Origin: Bidens hawaiensis
Taxonomy: Eukaryota > Streptophyta > Magnoliopsida > Asterales > Asteraceae
Length of the DNA stretch: 64,000 bases
Assembly (NCBI GenBank): GCA_021521415.1
Contig: JAIQDT010001748.1
Location: 457,692-521,691, forward strand
Reading direction: 5' to 3'
Part shown: positions 49,977-62,532 of the stretch, piece after piece
How the letters are laid out: each line of letters begins with the position of its first letter
How positions within the stretch are numbered: position 1 is the stretch's first letter
The notes under the pieces: generated by a model
What the model was told of the DNA's origin: nothing
The model's input: only the letters and a program-made list of their open reading frames with translations
The model's database searches: none
Made by a program: the position numbers and the translations under genes

Positions 49977-50584
49977 CGACCAAACATAAAGAAATACCAA
50001 ACATCAACAATCATATATCAATCATCAATAATAATACACAAGTGTTCTTAATCACATGAGAAAAACTGTAAAGATTACCAACTATACATCCCGGGTGCGA
50101 TTCTAGGAGATTAGTCGAGCCATGACATCATCAAATCTTCGATACGGATGATATGGATCATGCGGAAGGTCTTGGCACAAGCTATGGTGGTGGAAATCAC
50201 CTCTTGGATCTGCTGGAATCGCCTTTGCTTCGTCAAAACGAAGTTAGGGTTGTTTATGATGAAAAATATCATTTAAACCTATTTTTCCCGTCTGCACCCC
50301 CCATCGCGGTACACGATGGGGTCTCTTCACTGGTCAATCGCGTACCACGATTGACCAATCGTCAAACGTCACTTGCTCGTACCGCGATGGGTTATAAACT
50401 TCATCGTTTCGCGTGCTGGACATCCCGGGTCTTCATTCCGTGTCACAACAGGTCCATATTGAGTACTTTAACTCCTGTGACCTGAAATCCAAAAATACAC
50501 ATATGAAGTATCGATAGTTCTAGAATAAACAGTTAAAACTAAACAATAAACGAACTAAAACATATACAAATTAACCGACCATCA
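49977..50584 (-). mobile_element. 5' LTR of the Athila-like element, second part
   Basis: Homologous to 25440-26111. The palindrome set at 50300-50390 is shorter than in the other LTR and has CG to CA changes, as expected of methylated CpG sites. Confidence 0.87.
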
Positions 50585-52018
50585 CCTTCACAAGAAATGC
50601 TCGAGAATTTACACATGTGATCGAGAGTAGACATGATATGCTCGAGTCCAATTTTACGTGCTCGAAGCCTTAAATATATTATCCTTACGCTTGGGGCTAG
50701 AAAACTTTGTGCTCGAAACAAAACATAAGTGTTCGGTTTAAACGAAGATGTGCTCGAGACAAATATTACATGCTCGTGGCTTCAAAATTATAACATGCTC
50801 AGGGCCAAAATTATGTGCTCGGTTAATCAAAATACTCAAACCTTTTTGGACCAAATCGAACACCAAACACATGTAAAATTCAACAGAAATCTACCCATTT
50901 TACCCTTGCATAGATCGCATTACAGCTTGTGTAATCAGCATATCAGTAGCTAAAGTGAATAGCATCTATAGCAAACTTGTTTTAGTTATAAATATTTGCA
51001 GCAAATTTGTTCGGTAACATCATATCAACATCATTTTTCTGCACCGAACACTTGTTTCAGCAATGAATTAATTATTAACAACTTTGCTACAGCAGCATCA
51101 TGTACTCGGGATCATTATCAGCAGCAGCCAACTGTATGTGACCAGCAACCAGTCATTTGCGCAGCAGATGCCCCATCTGCAAAATTACCAATCTGCCCTC
51201 TTCTGCTAGACCAGTTGTACCAGCAACTAAACGTTCTGTCTTTGGAAAATGGTGCAGCAACGACTTGTAATAATCACGAGTTATATATCAACAACTAAAT
51301 CATAACCAACGGCTGTTCAAACTCAATGATCTGACACATCTACTAAGTGATTGACTCTATACACAAAATCCTATTTCAACCCAGCCTATAATTCAAGCAC
51401 ACATCAATATATGCACGGACTCACATCTGTTCGAACACATATTCAGTAACAGCTCGTGTAGGGCTAAAACAAATCTCCAAATCAAGAAATTAATCATCCA
51501 AACTATCTCCAAATACACCATAATCGTCATACAAATCAAAATCAGTCAACAATATTCCCTATGTATCATCGATTTTGATTTTCCCCAAACTTTGAACATA
51601 AGAACCCTAACTTTCAGATCTGAAATTAAACACTTCAAACATGAAATTAATCATTGAAATCTCATCAAACTATCACGAAATCAACATTCCATAACCAATA
51701 ATTCATCCATTTCATCAAATAATCCGATCATGAACATCAAATATAAACGAGTCGACCAAAAACGAACCGAAATCAATAGATTTGGACGAAACCGTATAGA
51801 TAAACATGATATTGATGTTGAGTCTCCGAACTAATCATCGACCCAAACATCAATCCACATCTATAATCCTTCAATCATCAAAGTTCATCTAAATCCATGC
51901 AAAAACCCATAAAAACTTCAACGAACTTCTAGTTTAACGTCCATGGAGGATTCAAGAGCGAATTGAATCAAGTTCAGCGGTTAGTCTGAACAATTCGGTA
52001 ACTCCATCTGATACCAAC
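50585..52018 (-). other. Internal region of composite unit B, second part, with primer site
   Basis: Homologous to 22295-23587 of unit A, but with an insertion or longer version near 51660-51960. It carries TGCTCGAG-type words (50600-50830) and the CAG/CAA-rich tract (50930-51290). It ends in the primer site GTTGGTATCAG (minus strand, 52008-52018). No gene. Confidence 0.7.
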
Positions 52019-52553
52019 TGACAAAACCGAGCCCCAGTGCAGAAGCGTGAATAATCGATGATAAACAAGTTCGGATCTTGGATCGAATCATAACATGTAT
52101 TCACTCTTGAACGATAATAATGGACGGATGTGAAGAGTTCGATTTGATTAACAATCAATAATAGGACAAACAATTGTAATCAAAACACAAAAGATAGATG
52201 TAGAAGTATGATTTCATTAACCGAATGATTGTCATCAAGAACACTCATACATACATTCATACACACATAATCATAAAGGAACGACCACCTGGGGAGAGCT
52301 CTTCCCCGGGGGCAAACTCTCAACACAATGAAAAATCTCACAATGTACACATGACCTGAATCATCTATTTATACTAGTCTTGTGGCTTGGTTTTCACTCC
52401 ACCGCCACTTGGATAAGCCCAAAGGAATAAAATATAATACAATATTTCACCTGAAAAATGCTTCAATTACTCGTTATCTTGTTGTCTTTCTTTAATTTCT
52501 TATTATAAACGAGTAACAATTCGATGCGTCGGTTTAAAATATAATACCCAACA
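52019..52553 (-). mobile_element. Outer 5' LTR of the composite element
   Basis: Homologous to the other two LTRs. It starts TGACAAAACCGAG and ends ACCCAACA (plus strand), followed by the target duplication TTTTG instead of a polypurine tract. Confidence 0.85.
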
Positions 52554-54722
52554 TTTTGCAACGTTAATTTTTGAGTTTTATAAACATATTAGGCACATAT
52601 GATATCCGTCATGGCCAACAACCTTAACCCACTATAATTACACCACTAACCTGGAGACAATTGCTCGAGACAACCCTAGACATAAATATGAGTAAATCCG
52701 TTAAATATGTTTCTTTCCAGAACATATGCACGTATAAACTTTCCAACATGCATAAACACATAAAGTATTTTCTTGTAACTAAAATGACTTTTCATAAATA
52801 TATTCCCAGGTCTCATAATCTGCCCAAAAGTGTATTTGAGTCCAATACATGAACTTAAAATCGAGCCTTACGTTTAGCCACCCGAAATAGTGACATTTGT
52901 GCATAAAAGATGATATGATAAAAGAGTAAAGTTAAAGATTGCATAATTCATAAAATTTACGTAGTGTGAATCAGATAATAAAGGCCTATAAGACTTAATT
53001 ATGTCTTAAAACCTAATACTAACTTGTTAAAACCCCAAACCAACCCTAACCGCATCAATTTTGGTTTCATATTTTTAAGTCATTTAATTTTACCGTAAGT
53101 AAATGAGCCCAACAATTTAAAACGTATGTTTTCGAACAACATAAAATCTAAATAATACTTAAACTCACGATATGTATATTTAACTTTGCATAACCTGAGA
53201 TAATTTGTAATTATAGTTACTAATTATTTGAATACTAGAGAGTATATTCTTTAGTAAACTTTGAACATAATCCCGTAACCAAGGTGATAGTTATGCCAAT
53301 ATCTTAAAGTGATACCCAAGGACCGATCTGGCCATAAACCCTATTATTTCAAATATGTGAATACCTAAGCATAGATATATAATAGCCTACGAACATGTGT
53401 TTTAGGCAAAACCAAACTGACAAACCTTATGGTGCCAATGAAACTAAAGTGCTCCATTGGTTGGACTTAAACTAATTGATTATTATGAACTATATACTTG
53501 TTATAAGTAGAACATAAACCTAAATAATATTGTTAATTATTAAGCAAACTCCACTAAGTGGAAAACCCGAACCTTCCTAATTTTAGAAACTTTATCGCAG
53601 TAAGATATTATTTATCAAACTTGTTATTTATCTTGTGACATGATTAATAATACCATATAATAATATAACATAAGTCTAAAACACATAATATTACAATTTT
53701 CTAAATAAGGAAACCTTATCACAACTCTTGACACAATAAACTAACAAAATCCCAAAAAACCTTAATTAGTTAAGGTATTAACGTATAAAACTTAGGTCAC
53801 TAGCACATATAATATGATGCATATTATATTTAGTGACATGTTATATGCATTTAGGGATATCTATCAATTGGAGACAATAATGGCATATCATACAAGATTT
53901 CTTCAGTATGGTTTTCTTCACGCATAGACCAGGTGAGTTCATGCACCACCCTTTTTCTTAAATTTTTGGGTGTATACATGCTTCTATATGTTTTTAAAAT
54001 TATTGGTTTATTATTAATCAAGACCAATTTAACTGTCATAAACAATCCCCGACTTTGTAGCACAATCATTAACTCCATTAGGAGCCACGGGATATATGGG
54101 TAGTGATATCTGGGGAAAATCCTCGCACACAATGGGGCTATATCATGGAGACCTCCCACTGAATGATATAATGATTATCTTATGACATATATCGACGCAG
54201 TTTTGTATCTTATGTTAGCAAACATAAGTAAATTTGACCCATAACAATAATGGATATGGGTAAGGGGTTTATATATTTTAGATGTTCATAGGTCATGGAC
54301 ATGGGTTTGATTGGGAACTTGCTTAATGTGTACCATACTATTTAGATCATTTCTATATATACGTTTTTATACATTAAACTCATGAACTCACCAACAATTT
54401 AGTTGACCCATTATTTTAAGCATGTGTTCATGTACTTTTTATTCGGATATGGAGATTAAGAGTCTTAGACAAGAGATCGCTGGGAGATAAAAGATCCTTT
54501 TAGAAGACGCATGCCGAATTGTAGAGCTTAACCCGAAGAAGCCATGATGGATAGTAGAACATTTTCACCTAATTAGATGGTAGTTAAATTTCTAGCTTTG
54601 TAGTTGTATTGGACATTTGATTATAACGTTGACTTAGTGCCTTAAAATAAATTTGTTACCTTATTTCTGTTGCGTTTTGGTTGGTATTCAGTCGTCACGT
54701 CCAGCCCCCTAGTTGTTAAACA
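52554..54722 (+). other. Old flank with a degraded Tekay-type LTR remnant
   Basis: No gene. From about 53900 the order of signals matches the chromovirus LTR: CAGGTGAGTTCATGCACC (53930-53947, compare 3667), a middle part, then CATGAACTCACCAACA and AGTTGACCCATTATTTTAAG (54380-54425, compare 4730-4780). The borders could not be placed. The first 1.3 kb is AT-rich and unassigned. Confidence 0.45.
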
Positions 54723-55970
54723 ATCAATCGTATCACAAGACTAGATCCTTAGAGTATGAATCATGTTGATCATAACATGAATTCTCAAAACCAATCTCCA
54801 GGTTGCCGATACTTTCACGAAGAGTCTACCAAAACCTCTCTTTGAACGGTTTCGCCTCATGCTTCATGTCGGTCCCCCACTTGTTGGATTGACGGGGGTA
54901 ATAGTCCACCGTAATTAATGAGCCGAAATTACAAAGATTGATATTATATAAATGGTAGTCAAACCTTATATTACTTGGTAGAGACGGTCTATCTAATTGT
55001 AGGACAATTCTATCTTTTATACTTGTATATTGTTAATATCAAAATCATCTTTGAAGATTATCACTTTAATTCATTTATACAAGAAAGCATGGATGGTTGA
55101 AAGTCTCACTTAATTTTAGACATAAACTCTAATAACACCCATTGAGTAACATAAATGAAACTCATAAGTTTATTTTTAATTCACCATATTAAGAGTTTCA
55201 TTAATAATTTCACTAAATATATAAATTTTCAACACTAAGTTGGCTAAGTTGGCAATTAATTTTCTAATATATATATAGAGAGAGAGAGAGAGAGTTAGGT
55301 TATCGTAGAATAATTTTTTACCATATAAAAACCAAGGCGAATCACGTTCAAGTCAAAACACAAAATGCTCAGCTCGAAAAACGAAAACGCTCATACGCTC
55401 AAGGAAACCTAGTTGCACTCATGTCAAAAAGTGATTCAATTGAAGATCCAGATCTATTTGTTTGGATGAATTGATGATTATTTAGATATAGATTGATGAT
55501 TCCGGTATCATTTGATGTGATTTCATAGATCTATTTCAAGAAAATGCTCATATGCTCAAGGAAAAACCAGTCACGCTTTGGTAAAAATTGATTCAATTGA
55601 AGATCCAAGTGTGTTTTTTTGGATAAATTGATGATTAATTTGATCAATTTCAAAGTTTAATTGATCAATTGTTAAACCAACTGCTTAAAAATAAACCTGT
55701 AAATAAAGGGGAATGCGTTGTGTTTTTCCGGCGAGTTGTCGGACACTCGATGTCGATGATGGTGATAGTGGTGAGGGAGTGTTGACGCAAGGCGAGTAGT
55801 GGTTAGTTGCATTGGAGATGGCAGCGGTAGTAGCCGGGTAGATGAAGAGTGATTTTAGGGTATAGTGTTTTTTGAAATCAGTGGGTGGAAATAGTCGCGT
55901 ACGTTAATGTACGATAATGATTTTTTTATTTTATCCTTTATATATTTATATATATATATATATATACATA
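54723..55970. other. Unassigned repeat DNA between microsatellites
   Basis: A TA/GA microsatellite at 55264-55293 leads into TTAGGTTATCGTAGAATAAT, a style of boundary common next to small plant repeats. An ACGCTCA-rich stretch is duplicated (55385-55415 and 55545-55575). A TA run at 55946-55966 closes the segment. I see no coding region. Confidence 0.4.
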
Positions 55971-58900
55971 CTAGTAGGTTCCCGCGCGATGCGACGACAA
56001 CAACAATTTACAACACGAAACTCATTTTCTGTTAACCTTCTAATCATGATTCATATCATGGTATATTTTATAATACTTATGTTATGTATAGTACTTACGT
56101 TTGTGTTCTTATTCAAAATACCGGCGGTGTGGGTTATCTATGCTTTATAGTCATGAATCAATGAGCATATTATATAGTAGTCAAAGTGTAAAACACTTGG
56201 TTGTCAACAAGCTTTTACAGCTCATACTCTACGTGCACATCTGATTATCTTTACAACAATTAAAATCCATTTTTTGGATGATTGTTTGACGTTTAAAAGT
56301 CAAAAGTGATCAAATGGTAATGAATTTTAACCATCAACTTTTTGCATTTTGACACATAAGTGCGGGTCATTTCTAGTTAGTTTATAAATTCTCTTGTGAA
56401 ACTTGTTTTTTTAAAAACAAGCATTCTTCACGTATAAACATGAATAAAAAAAATTGTTCATTGATTAATTGATATTTTTCAAATATACAACTGTGAACTC
56501 AGTTATTTAAAACAATAACCAAACATCTCTTCATGTTCCCTTGACTATGGCAGCAGTTGTGGTTTTAGATGTCCCCCATCTACACAACGCAAATTATCTA
56601 GATTATAAATGTCTAGTCATATTTATAAAATGGACTTGTAATTTTTAATATTTTTAATGTTTGGTCAAACAACACAGGTCAACCCAACCTAATTCACAGT
56701 GAAGTTTAGTCAAACAACACAGGTCAACCCTGTTACCAAGTCAGCCCATTTTTACCAGTGACCAACTTGAGAAGTTAAGTGCTTTTAGTACCATTTTAAA
56801 ATCCACTATATTTATTGTAGTTTTTCCAAGTTTATATTATGTAAATAGTTAGGCAATATCAATTGTTCCACTTTGAATCTCAAAGTCATCGAGATTCTCA
56901 GTTAAAGTCTAATAAAAGAAGTCAAACTTGTATGCTTTTGTTCAGGGGTTGTCAAAAATATTCTTTTATTTCAACTTGCTGCTATTTCAAAAACTAACAG
57001 AAGCAGAAACCGAACTAAAAGTTGCTTCCCGCCAAATTAGGTTTAACAATCGAAATGAAGGATTTCAGTTCCATTGTTTAACCAAATATAATACAAAACA
57101 TACCATTTTAAGTTGGTTTCGGGTGTAGTGAACTTAAAAATATACGCATAAAGCTGCCCCTCCCCTATAAACATGTCATATGCCACTGCAATTGTTGCAA
57201 GTGTGTGATTAACAACCTAAAATAAATAACTTTTTGTATTAAAAATAGATATACATTTGGGAACACTTAGTTTAGAAATTTTTTGGTATATATTATATTT
57301 GTACTTGGTAGCTGATGATAAACTTATATATTCTAGTCCACCTAAGCCAAAAGATAGTTTAGGCTCGCAAGCCTACTCAAGCCGAATAAGTGAATCTTGC
57401 CATCGTTTATTAAACAAGTGCAGCGTACTCAAAACAACTAATTATTTTACTAAGACAACATCAAACAACAAAAGCACACCTAAGTAAAAAAGAGCAACAA
57501 TACCATCGAAATCCGTAAATAAAGAGAGTTGTTCAATACCATTAAAATTAGCATGTTCAATACCATTTCCACCCCTTCATATTGAGTAACATTGGCCATC
57601 GGGTCTACACGAACACATACACCATAGATTTTTACTTTTTTTGTGTCTGTTGTTGTATTGCAACCAAACTATATGTGTTTTCTATACGTTCTAGTTGCCA
57701 AAGGCCAATTTTTTTGTCTAGAATAAATCTACAGATAAAATGTGAACCTTGCATCAGGTTGATCAATAATTGTAAATTAAAATAATATAAATAAAGTTGT
57801 TTGTCTTACCCCTTCATCAAAAAAGAAATTTTATAGTTGTCATAGCAATCTTTCTCAGATCTGGCCTAAAATTTCTCTGCATAAACACAAAAAATATATT
57901 AATAAATTTAAATCAAATGTACAATTACAATACTAAAATAGTAAATTGGTATATCTTACGGCATCAAAAACAAACTACATCATCTTTATATCATTAACCA
58001 TGTCCACCGATGCTTTACAAACGTAGGCAACAAAGTCAATTGCTACAAGTATTGTTTCTGGAAATCAAGAAAATTTAAAAAACAAAGCCTAGTTATAACT
58101 ATTTATATTATACATGTTTAACCTAAAATTCAATAATTTTGATTACCATTTGTAGACGGGCACAGTTCTATACACCAATAGCAGTTTTTTGAAGTTTTCA
58201 CATACTCATCTTTAGATATACCCTACGATATCATAAATCTTTCTTTTCATCCAAATGATATAGAAACCAGACTGATAGAAAAACATAAAAAACATCTTAT
58301 ATCTTACCCCGGTACTGTTGCATACCTCTCCTTCAAGATGATCGCGAATACGAATAACTCAATAACCTTCAGGTGGTAAGCATGATTTGATTCAATCCAA
58401 CAAAATCCATACATCATATAACATATTCATAACGTGTGAAACATATACAAATCATTAGGTGGCAGACCTTTACCATACAGATAAGTCTAAGCATTGTCAT
58501 GTTTTGCTGTTGGGATTCAAATCTTGTTATATTGCCTCCGCTAATTCAAGTCTTGTAAATAAGTCAAGAATCCCACTTCCAACTTTCACTTTTGCTTGTC
58601 GTTTAGAAACTTCAATAACCTATCAAATTTTAATATTAATTATTGACCAAAAATTAAATTCAAATAAATTCATTTACAAATGAAAACCTCCGCTCCTGCT
58701 TCTTGTCGCATTATGTCAGAACGTTGAGCAAGATGTCTGACCAAAACTTCTAACCAAAAATACAGCAGCAAGTTACATCCTAAGCTCTGACCAAAACACA
58801 CTTGTATCAACAGACTTGTATTGGCCCGTTTACGAGTTCCAGTGACATCAAATATTGACTGTTTTAAGTAACTTTGGCAGACTTGACTTTGACTGCATGA

Positions 58901-60901
58901 TTATTAGGATTAAACTCATCAATTTTGACCCACAAACATGATTAGAACCATCAAGTAGGCTATGTTATTGCTTGTTTATTTAGTACAAGTTATGTTTTGA
59001 GCTAAGCAAAAAAGCACCACAAGTCACACAATTAATACATCAGCCAAAAAGATCTAAAAGGGTCGTGAATAAGTAACTAATTGTGTACATGAAATAAGCA
59101 GATCATCAATGCCACATTAAGGACAACTTAACAACAAACAATAAGCACTTTTCTGCTTTGAGTTGCGGTATCCATCATTTGTATCCAAATTAAGTTAAAA
59201 AATGCAGTAACTAAAAAGCATATCTTAAAAGTGCGAGTAAAAAATGATTAGGTTTACAACACTTTTAAAAACTTAATTACAATAGGTATGCACTCTAACA
59301 GAAACTCCTAACCAAGACAAGAATGTTTACAATAGGTTAATAACCCAACAAATGACAATTTTACCCTTTTTGAAACTCATTCTTTTAGTCCATAAAGTTT
59401 GTTATTTGTTTTTAATTTTTATAGTTCTCGCAACTAAGTAATCTTTATATATTTGGTAACTCCTAAAAAATTGGGATTTTCAAAAGGGTAAAGTCATCAT
59501 TTTGTTTAAAAAATTAACAGAGATAGAACAATTTGTAATTTTTATATATATGGCAACTCCTAAAAGGAGCCATTTATGTAGCTCAATTTTTAATATATCA
59601 TCTGAAAGTAAATTACCTCTCTTATGATGGGAATTGTGGCTTCGTCATTGAACACCTCTCATGTAAAAATCTGTCTTCCCGTCATTGTTAACAACTCCTT
59701 GTGATTATTACTAAAACATTAGAATTAAAAGAAAAACATTGAGTAATACAAAAATCTTAGCAAGTATAATGGAAGTTAAAAAACGTTCAATTCCAATTCC
59801 ATTGAATTAAAAACATATTCAAATTCCACCAACTCTTATATGACCGATTAGAGTTGGGACAAAACCAACAAATACAGTTATCCATTAAAACATGAAAAAA
59901 TAACTAAACAATATATATAAAGTGTTGTATATAATTCTAATTAAAATATATATAAAAAACAATTTTAGATGTACATAATTTTTTTTAAGAAGAATAAACA
60001 AGCTGAGCCGAGCCCGGATCGAGCTTGAAGAACTACTCACGAGCAGAGCTCCATCTTTAGAATAAAGCTCGAAATGAGCCGAGCTCAAGATCGATTATGT
60101 TAAAGGAGACAAGCTCAAGCCTAGTGAAGCTCGGGCTTGGCTCGTTTACACCTCTAATCATCTGAAGAAATGTATAATAAATATTCAGTTTCATCTACGA
60201 TGATAAAAACTATTATTCAATAAGTACCCACATTTTTTAATCCAACTCATATATGTTACAACCAACTTAAACCTAAATCTAATGAATTAAAAACTTCACA
60301 ATGAATTTTAGCTCTCATTTTTATGCTCAGAACATCCAAGAATCATATTACAAATCAAAGGTAGAAACCGACACATACTTGCCGCCTGCATACCGGGGAC
60401 TCCAAGCATCTTTGATCAGTCCATTTAAACATCGAATACACCTTAAAAAACACCTATGTAGATCAATCTTAGTCAATTATCATCATAACGGACATAATCA
60501 AACCCAAAAGCATACCTTTAAAGTATCTTGGAACCCTAGGGCGACAGCTCTCTCGAATCTAACCCAAGCCGAGTGCCGGCCAACGATTAGTGTGAGACCC
60601 AAAAACATCGATTCAGAGATCTTTGGCAAGTGACATATACTGGAACGATTCTTGTAGGGGATTTGGGTATGAAAGATTCTCACCATCAGTTTCATCCTTG
60701 AGATGAGTGAGTGGGTTTTGAATTTTGAATCTGATTGAACGTTACCACGCGATCCAGTTGTATATTCAAGGGTTTTGTGCTTTCATGCATTAGTGGGTTG
60801 TACATTAAGCACCATGACTTGTAAAACTCTTAAATTTAAGAGTTTTTTTTTGATGAAATTACGTTATTGCACTTCCTGTATGTATTTTAATATAGTATAG
60901 A
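55971..60901 (-). mobile_element. Helitron-like element 1 (about 4.9 kb)
   Basis: On the minus strand it begins TCTATACTATATTAAAAT after an A (60901) and ends CTAG before a T (55971), as Helitrons do. The terminal hairpin is decayed here but intact in the sister copy. No replication initiator or helicase is seen. Several short open stretches on the minus strand are bordered by splice-like signals (donor GTAAGA near 57795, 57955 and 58305; acceptor CAG near 57880 and 58050), which suggests captured exons. An additional open stretch lies at 60498-60620 before a GTATGC donor. I cannot name the source gene. Confidence 0.55.
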
Positions 60902-60911
60902 TATACACACA

Positions 60912-62277
60912 CTAGTAGAAACCCGCATGATGCGGCGGGAAGGACAATTTACAAAACATTACTCTTTTTTGTTAGTTTATTAATTCTCTTCTGATATATT
61001 GTATAGTACTTATGTTACTTTTTTAATCGTAGCATTGGTGTGGTTTATCTATGCCATGAGCCTTACAAATCTGAATTAAAAAACATTGAATACACAAATA
61101 ACGTCTTGGTTCTGGTTTGCTTTCACAATATGGACTTATTGGGCTTTTATACAAGTCGAAACATTTAATTACTGGGGTGTCCCCTCTTGTCGGGCTTAGG
61201 GACACCGGGTTTGTTGCTAGGAAGGCTGTGCTAAAGGCAGAAGCAGGAAAAATTGCTAAGCACGAGAAGGCGTGTGCTGAGAATCAACATGCCTTCATTC
61301 CCTTTGCTTTTGATACATTTAGGTCCCTTGCCCCCGAGGCTGCTATGTTTTTAAAAAGAGTTCAGCGGGTCGTGCACAGTAACTCAACAACACCGAAGAA
61401 CGATAACTTTAATTTCAGTAGGATCGGTTTTTCCATTCATAAAGGGGTGGCGGCGCAGCTTGTTGCCCGCTTACCTGCCTCTATATTGTAATTGGATCAT
61501 TTTTAAAATACAAAAACGAAAATTATTTTAATTATTCTACGGTTTTATTTTAGTGTTTCACCCCAAGGGTTTGATTCTCCGTTATAGCCTTAGGAGCTCT
61601 TTTACACAACTAAATCTTGATAATCACAAGCGTAAGTACATAGATTTCTCATATATATAGCACTCCAATTATAAGCGATATTCAGATTCTCTCATATATA
61701 TAGCACTCCAAACATTGTATAAAAAAACGGATGAACTATTAACTGTAATTAGCCTAAAAAACAAAATCAGAGCAATGATTAACCCAAAAACTTGTAAACT
61801 TTTAGAGAACCTTGAAAAACCAACTTTTAATGCTGAACGAAAACCCACAAATCAGAATCTCCTAGTAAAATTTTTAAAACTTGCAAACCGTTAGAATCTG
61901 AACTGTAGATGTACCTCTGATGGCTTTTGAAAGATGATGTACCTCTGATGGCTTTTTAAAGATGTTGAATAACTTATTTGTTGTATCTCGAGAAGAGAAA
62001 GAGATGCTTCTATCATACAATTTGAACTAAATCTGAGAAAAGAACAAATAAAGGCTTCAATCGGTCCCCATAAACACTGATTACACCTTCAAAAAACGGG
62101 TATGAATCAGTCTCAGTTGATTATCATCATTACCTAGCATAATCAAACACAAAAAACATACCTCTTGAAGTCTCTATTGGAACTCTAGGCCTCGAATCTG
62201 ACTTAAACCGAGTTCAATATAGGTAGATTGCTACTCCCATTCATAGATCTCAGGTAGGGGTGTTAATTGGGTCAACT
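60912..62277 (-). mobile_element. Helitron-like element 2, truncated on the right
   Basis: The minus-strand 3' end has the hairpin CCCGC-CGCATCAT-GCGGG, then TTTCTA and CTAG followed by T. Its first 150 bases and its 62050-62250 part resemble element 1 (for example TTATCATCAT and the CTCGAATCTRAC stretch). The 5' end is missing because the LTR at 62278 begins there. Confidence 0.55.
61165..61491 (+). pseudogene. Fragment resembling the C-terminal tail of a plant LINE-type ORF
   Basis: The frame reads GVSPLVGLRDTGF, KIAKHEKACAENQHAFIPFA, PEAAMFLKRVQRVVHSN and RIGFSIHKGVAAQLVARLP before a stop. I recall this pattern from the end of plant reverse-transcriptase-like ORFs of the non-LTR type. The reverse transcriptase itself is absent, and the fragment lies inside the second Helitron-like element. 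The assignment is from memory. Confidence 0.45.
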
Positions 62278-62532
62278 GATGTACATATAAATATACATCT
62301 TTTCGGCATCAAATAATCTCTAAAAACTGCAATTATATCTAATAACATAACATAAAAGGCTACTTATCATAATAAACATAATTTCAGGTGAAACCAAGCC
62401 CCAAACGAATAACCAAGCAAAAAGACGAAGAAAAACAGAAGAAAACACAAGAAAACAAAGAAACACGCCCCCATGCCTCAAGAAACACGCCCCATGCTTC
62501 TGACACAAGAAAAGACAAAATCTGGAAGCAAA

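Larger units (their letters stand above)
24946..50584 (-). mobile_element. Non-autonomous Athila/TAT-like gypsy element, interrupted by a Sirevirus
   Basis: Two LTRs of about 1.1 kb (24946-26111; 31416-31913 joined to 49982-50584) flank a tRNA-Asp-type primer site, gag and protease, and a long 3' region. The target duplication is CCTTC. There is no room for reverse transcriptase, RNase H or integrase between the protease and the 3' LTR, so the element relied on enzymes from elsewhere. The minus orientation follows from the primer site and the coding strand. Confidence 0.87.
17767..52553 (-). mobile_element. Composite non-autonomous LTR element: three LTRs around two internal units
   Basis: Three LTRs of about 550 bases (17767-18320, 23588-24138, 52019-52553) lie in the same orientation. 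The first two are followed by a polypurine tract (minus strand) and the last two by a TGGTAT primer site. The middle LTR therefore serves both units. TTTTG flanks only the outer ends. The internal units (about 2.2 kb each once insertions are removed) are homologous and have no gag or pol on the element strand. It is best read as one insertion of a tandem product formed by recombination between LTRs, mobilised by a copia element. Confidence 0.82.

Noticed and set aside
54870..54915. A primer binding site or LTR end near CCCCCACTTGTTGGATTG
   Set aside because: It has no matching LTR end, polypurine tract or second copy in the window.
52554..55970. A host gene in the only long stretch outside clear elements
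   Set aside because: No frame over 102 codons, no recognisable domain, AT-rich sequence and traces of an LTR.
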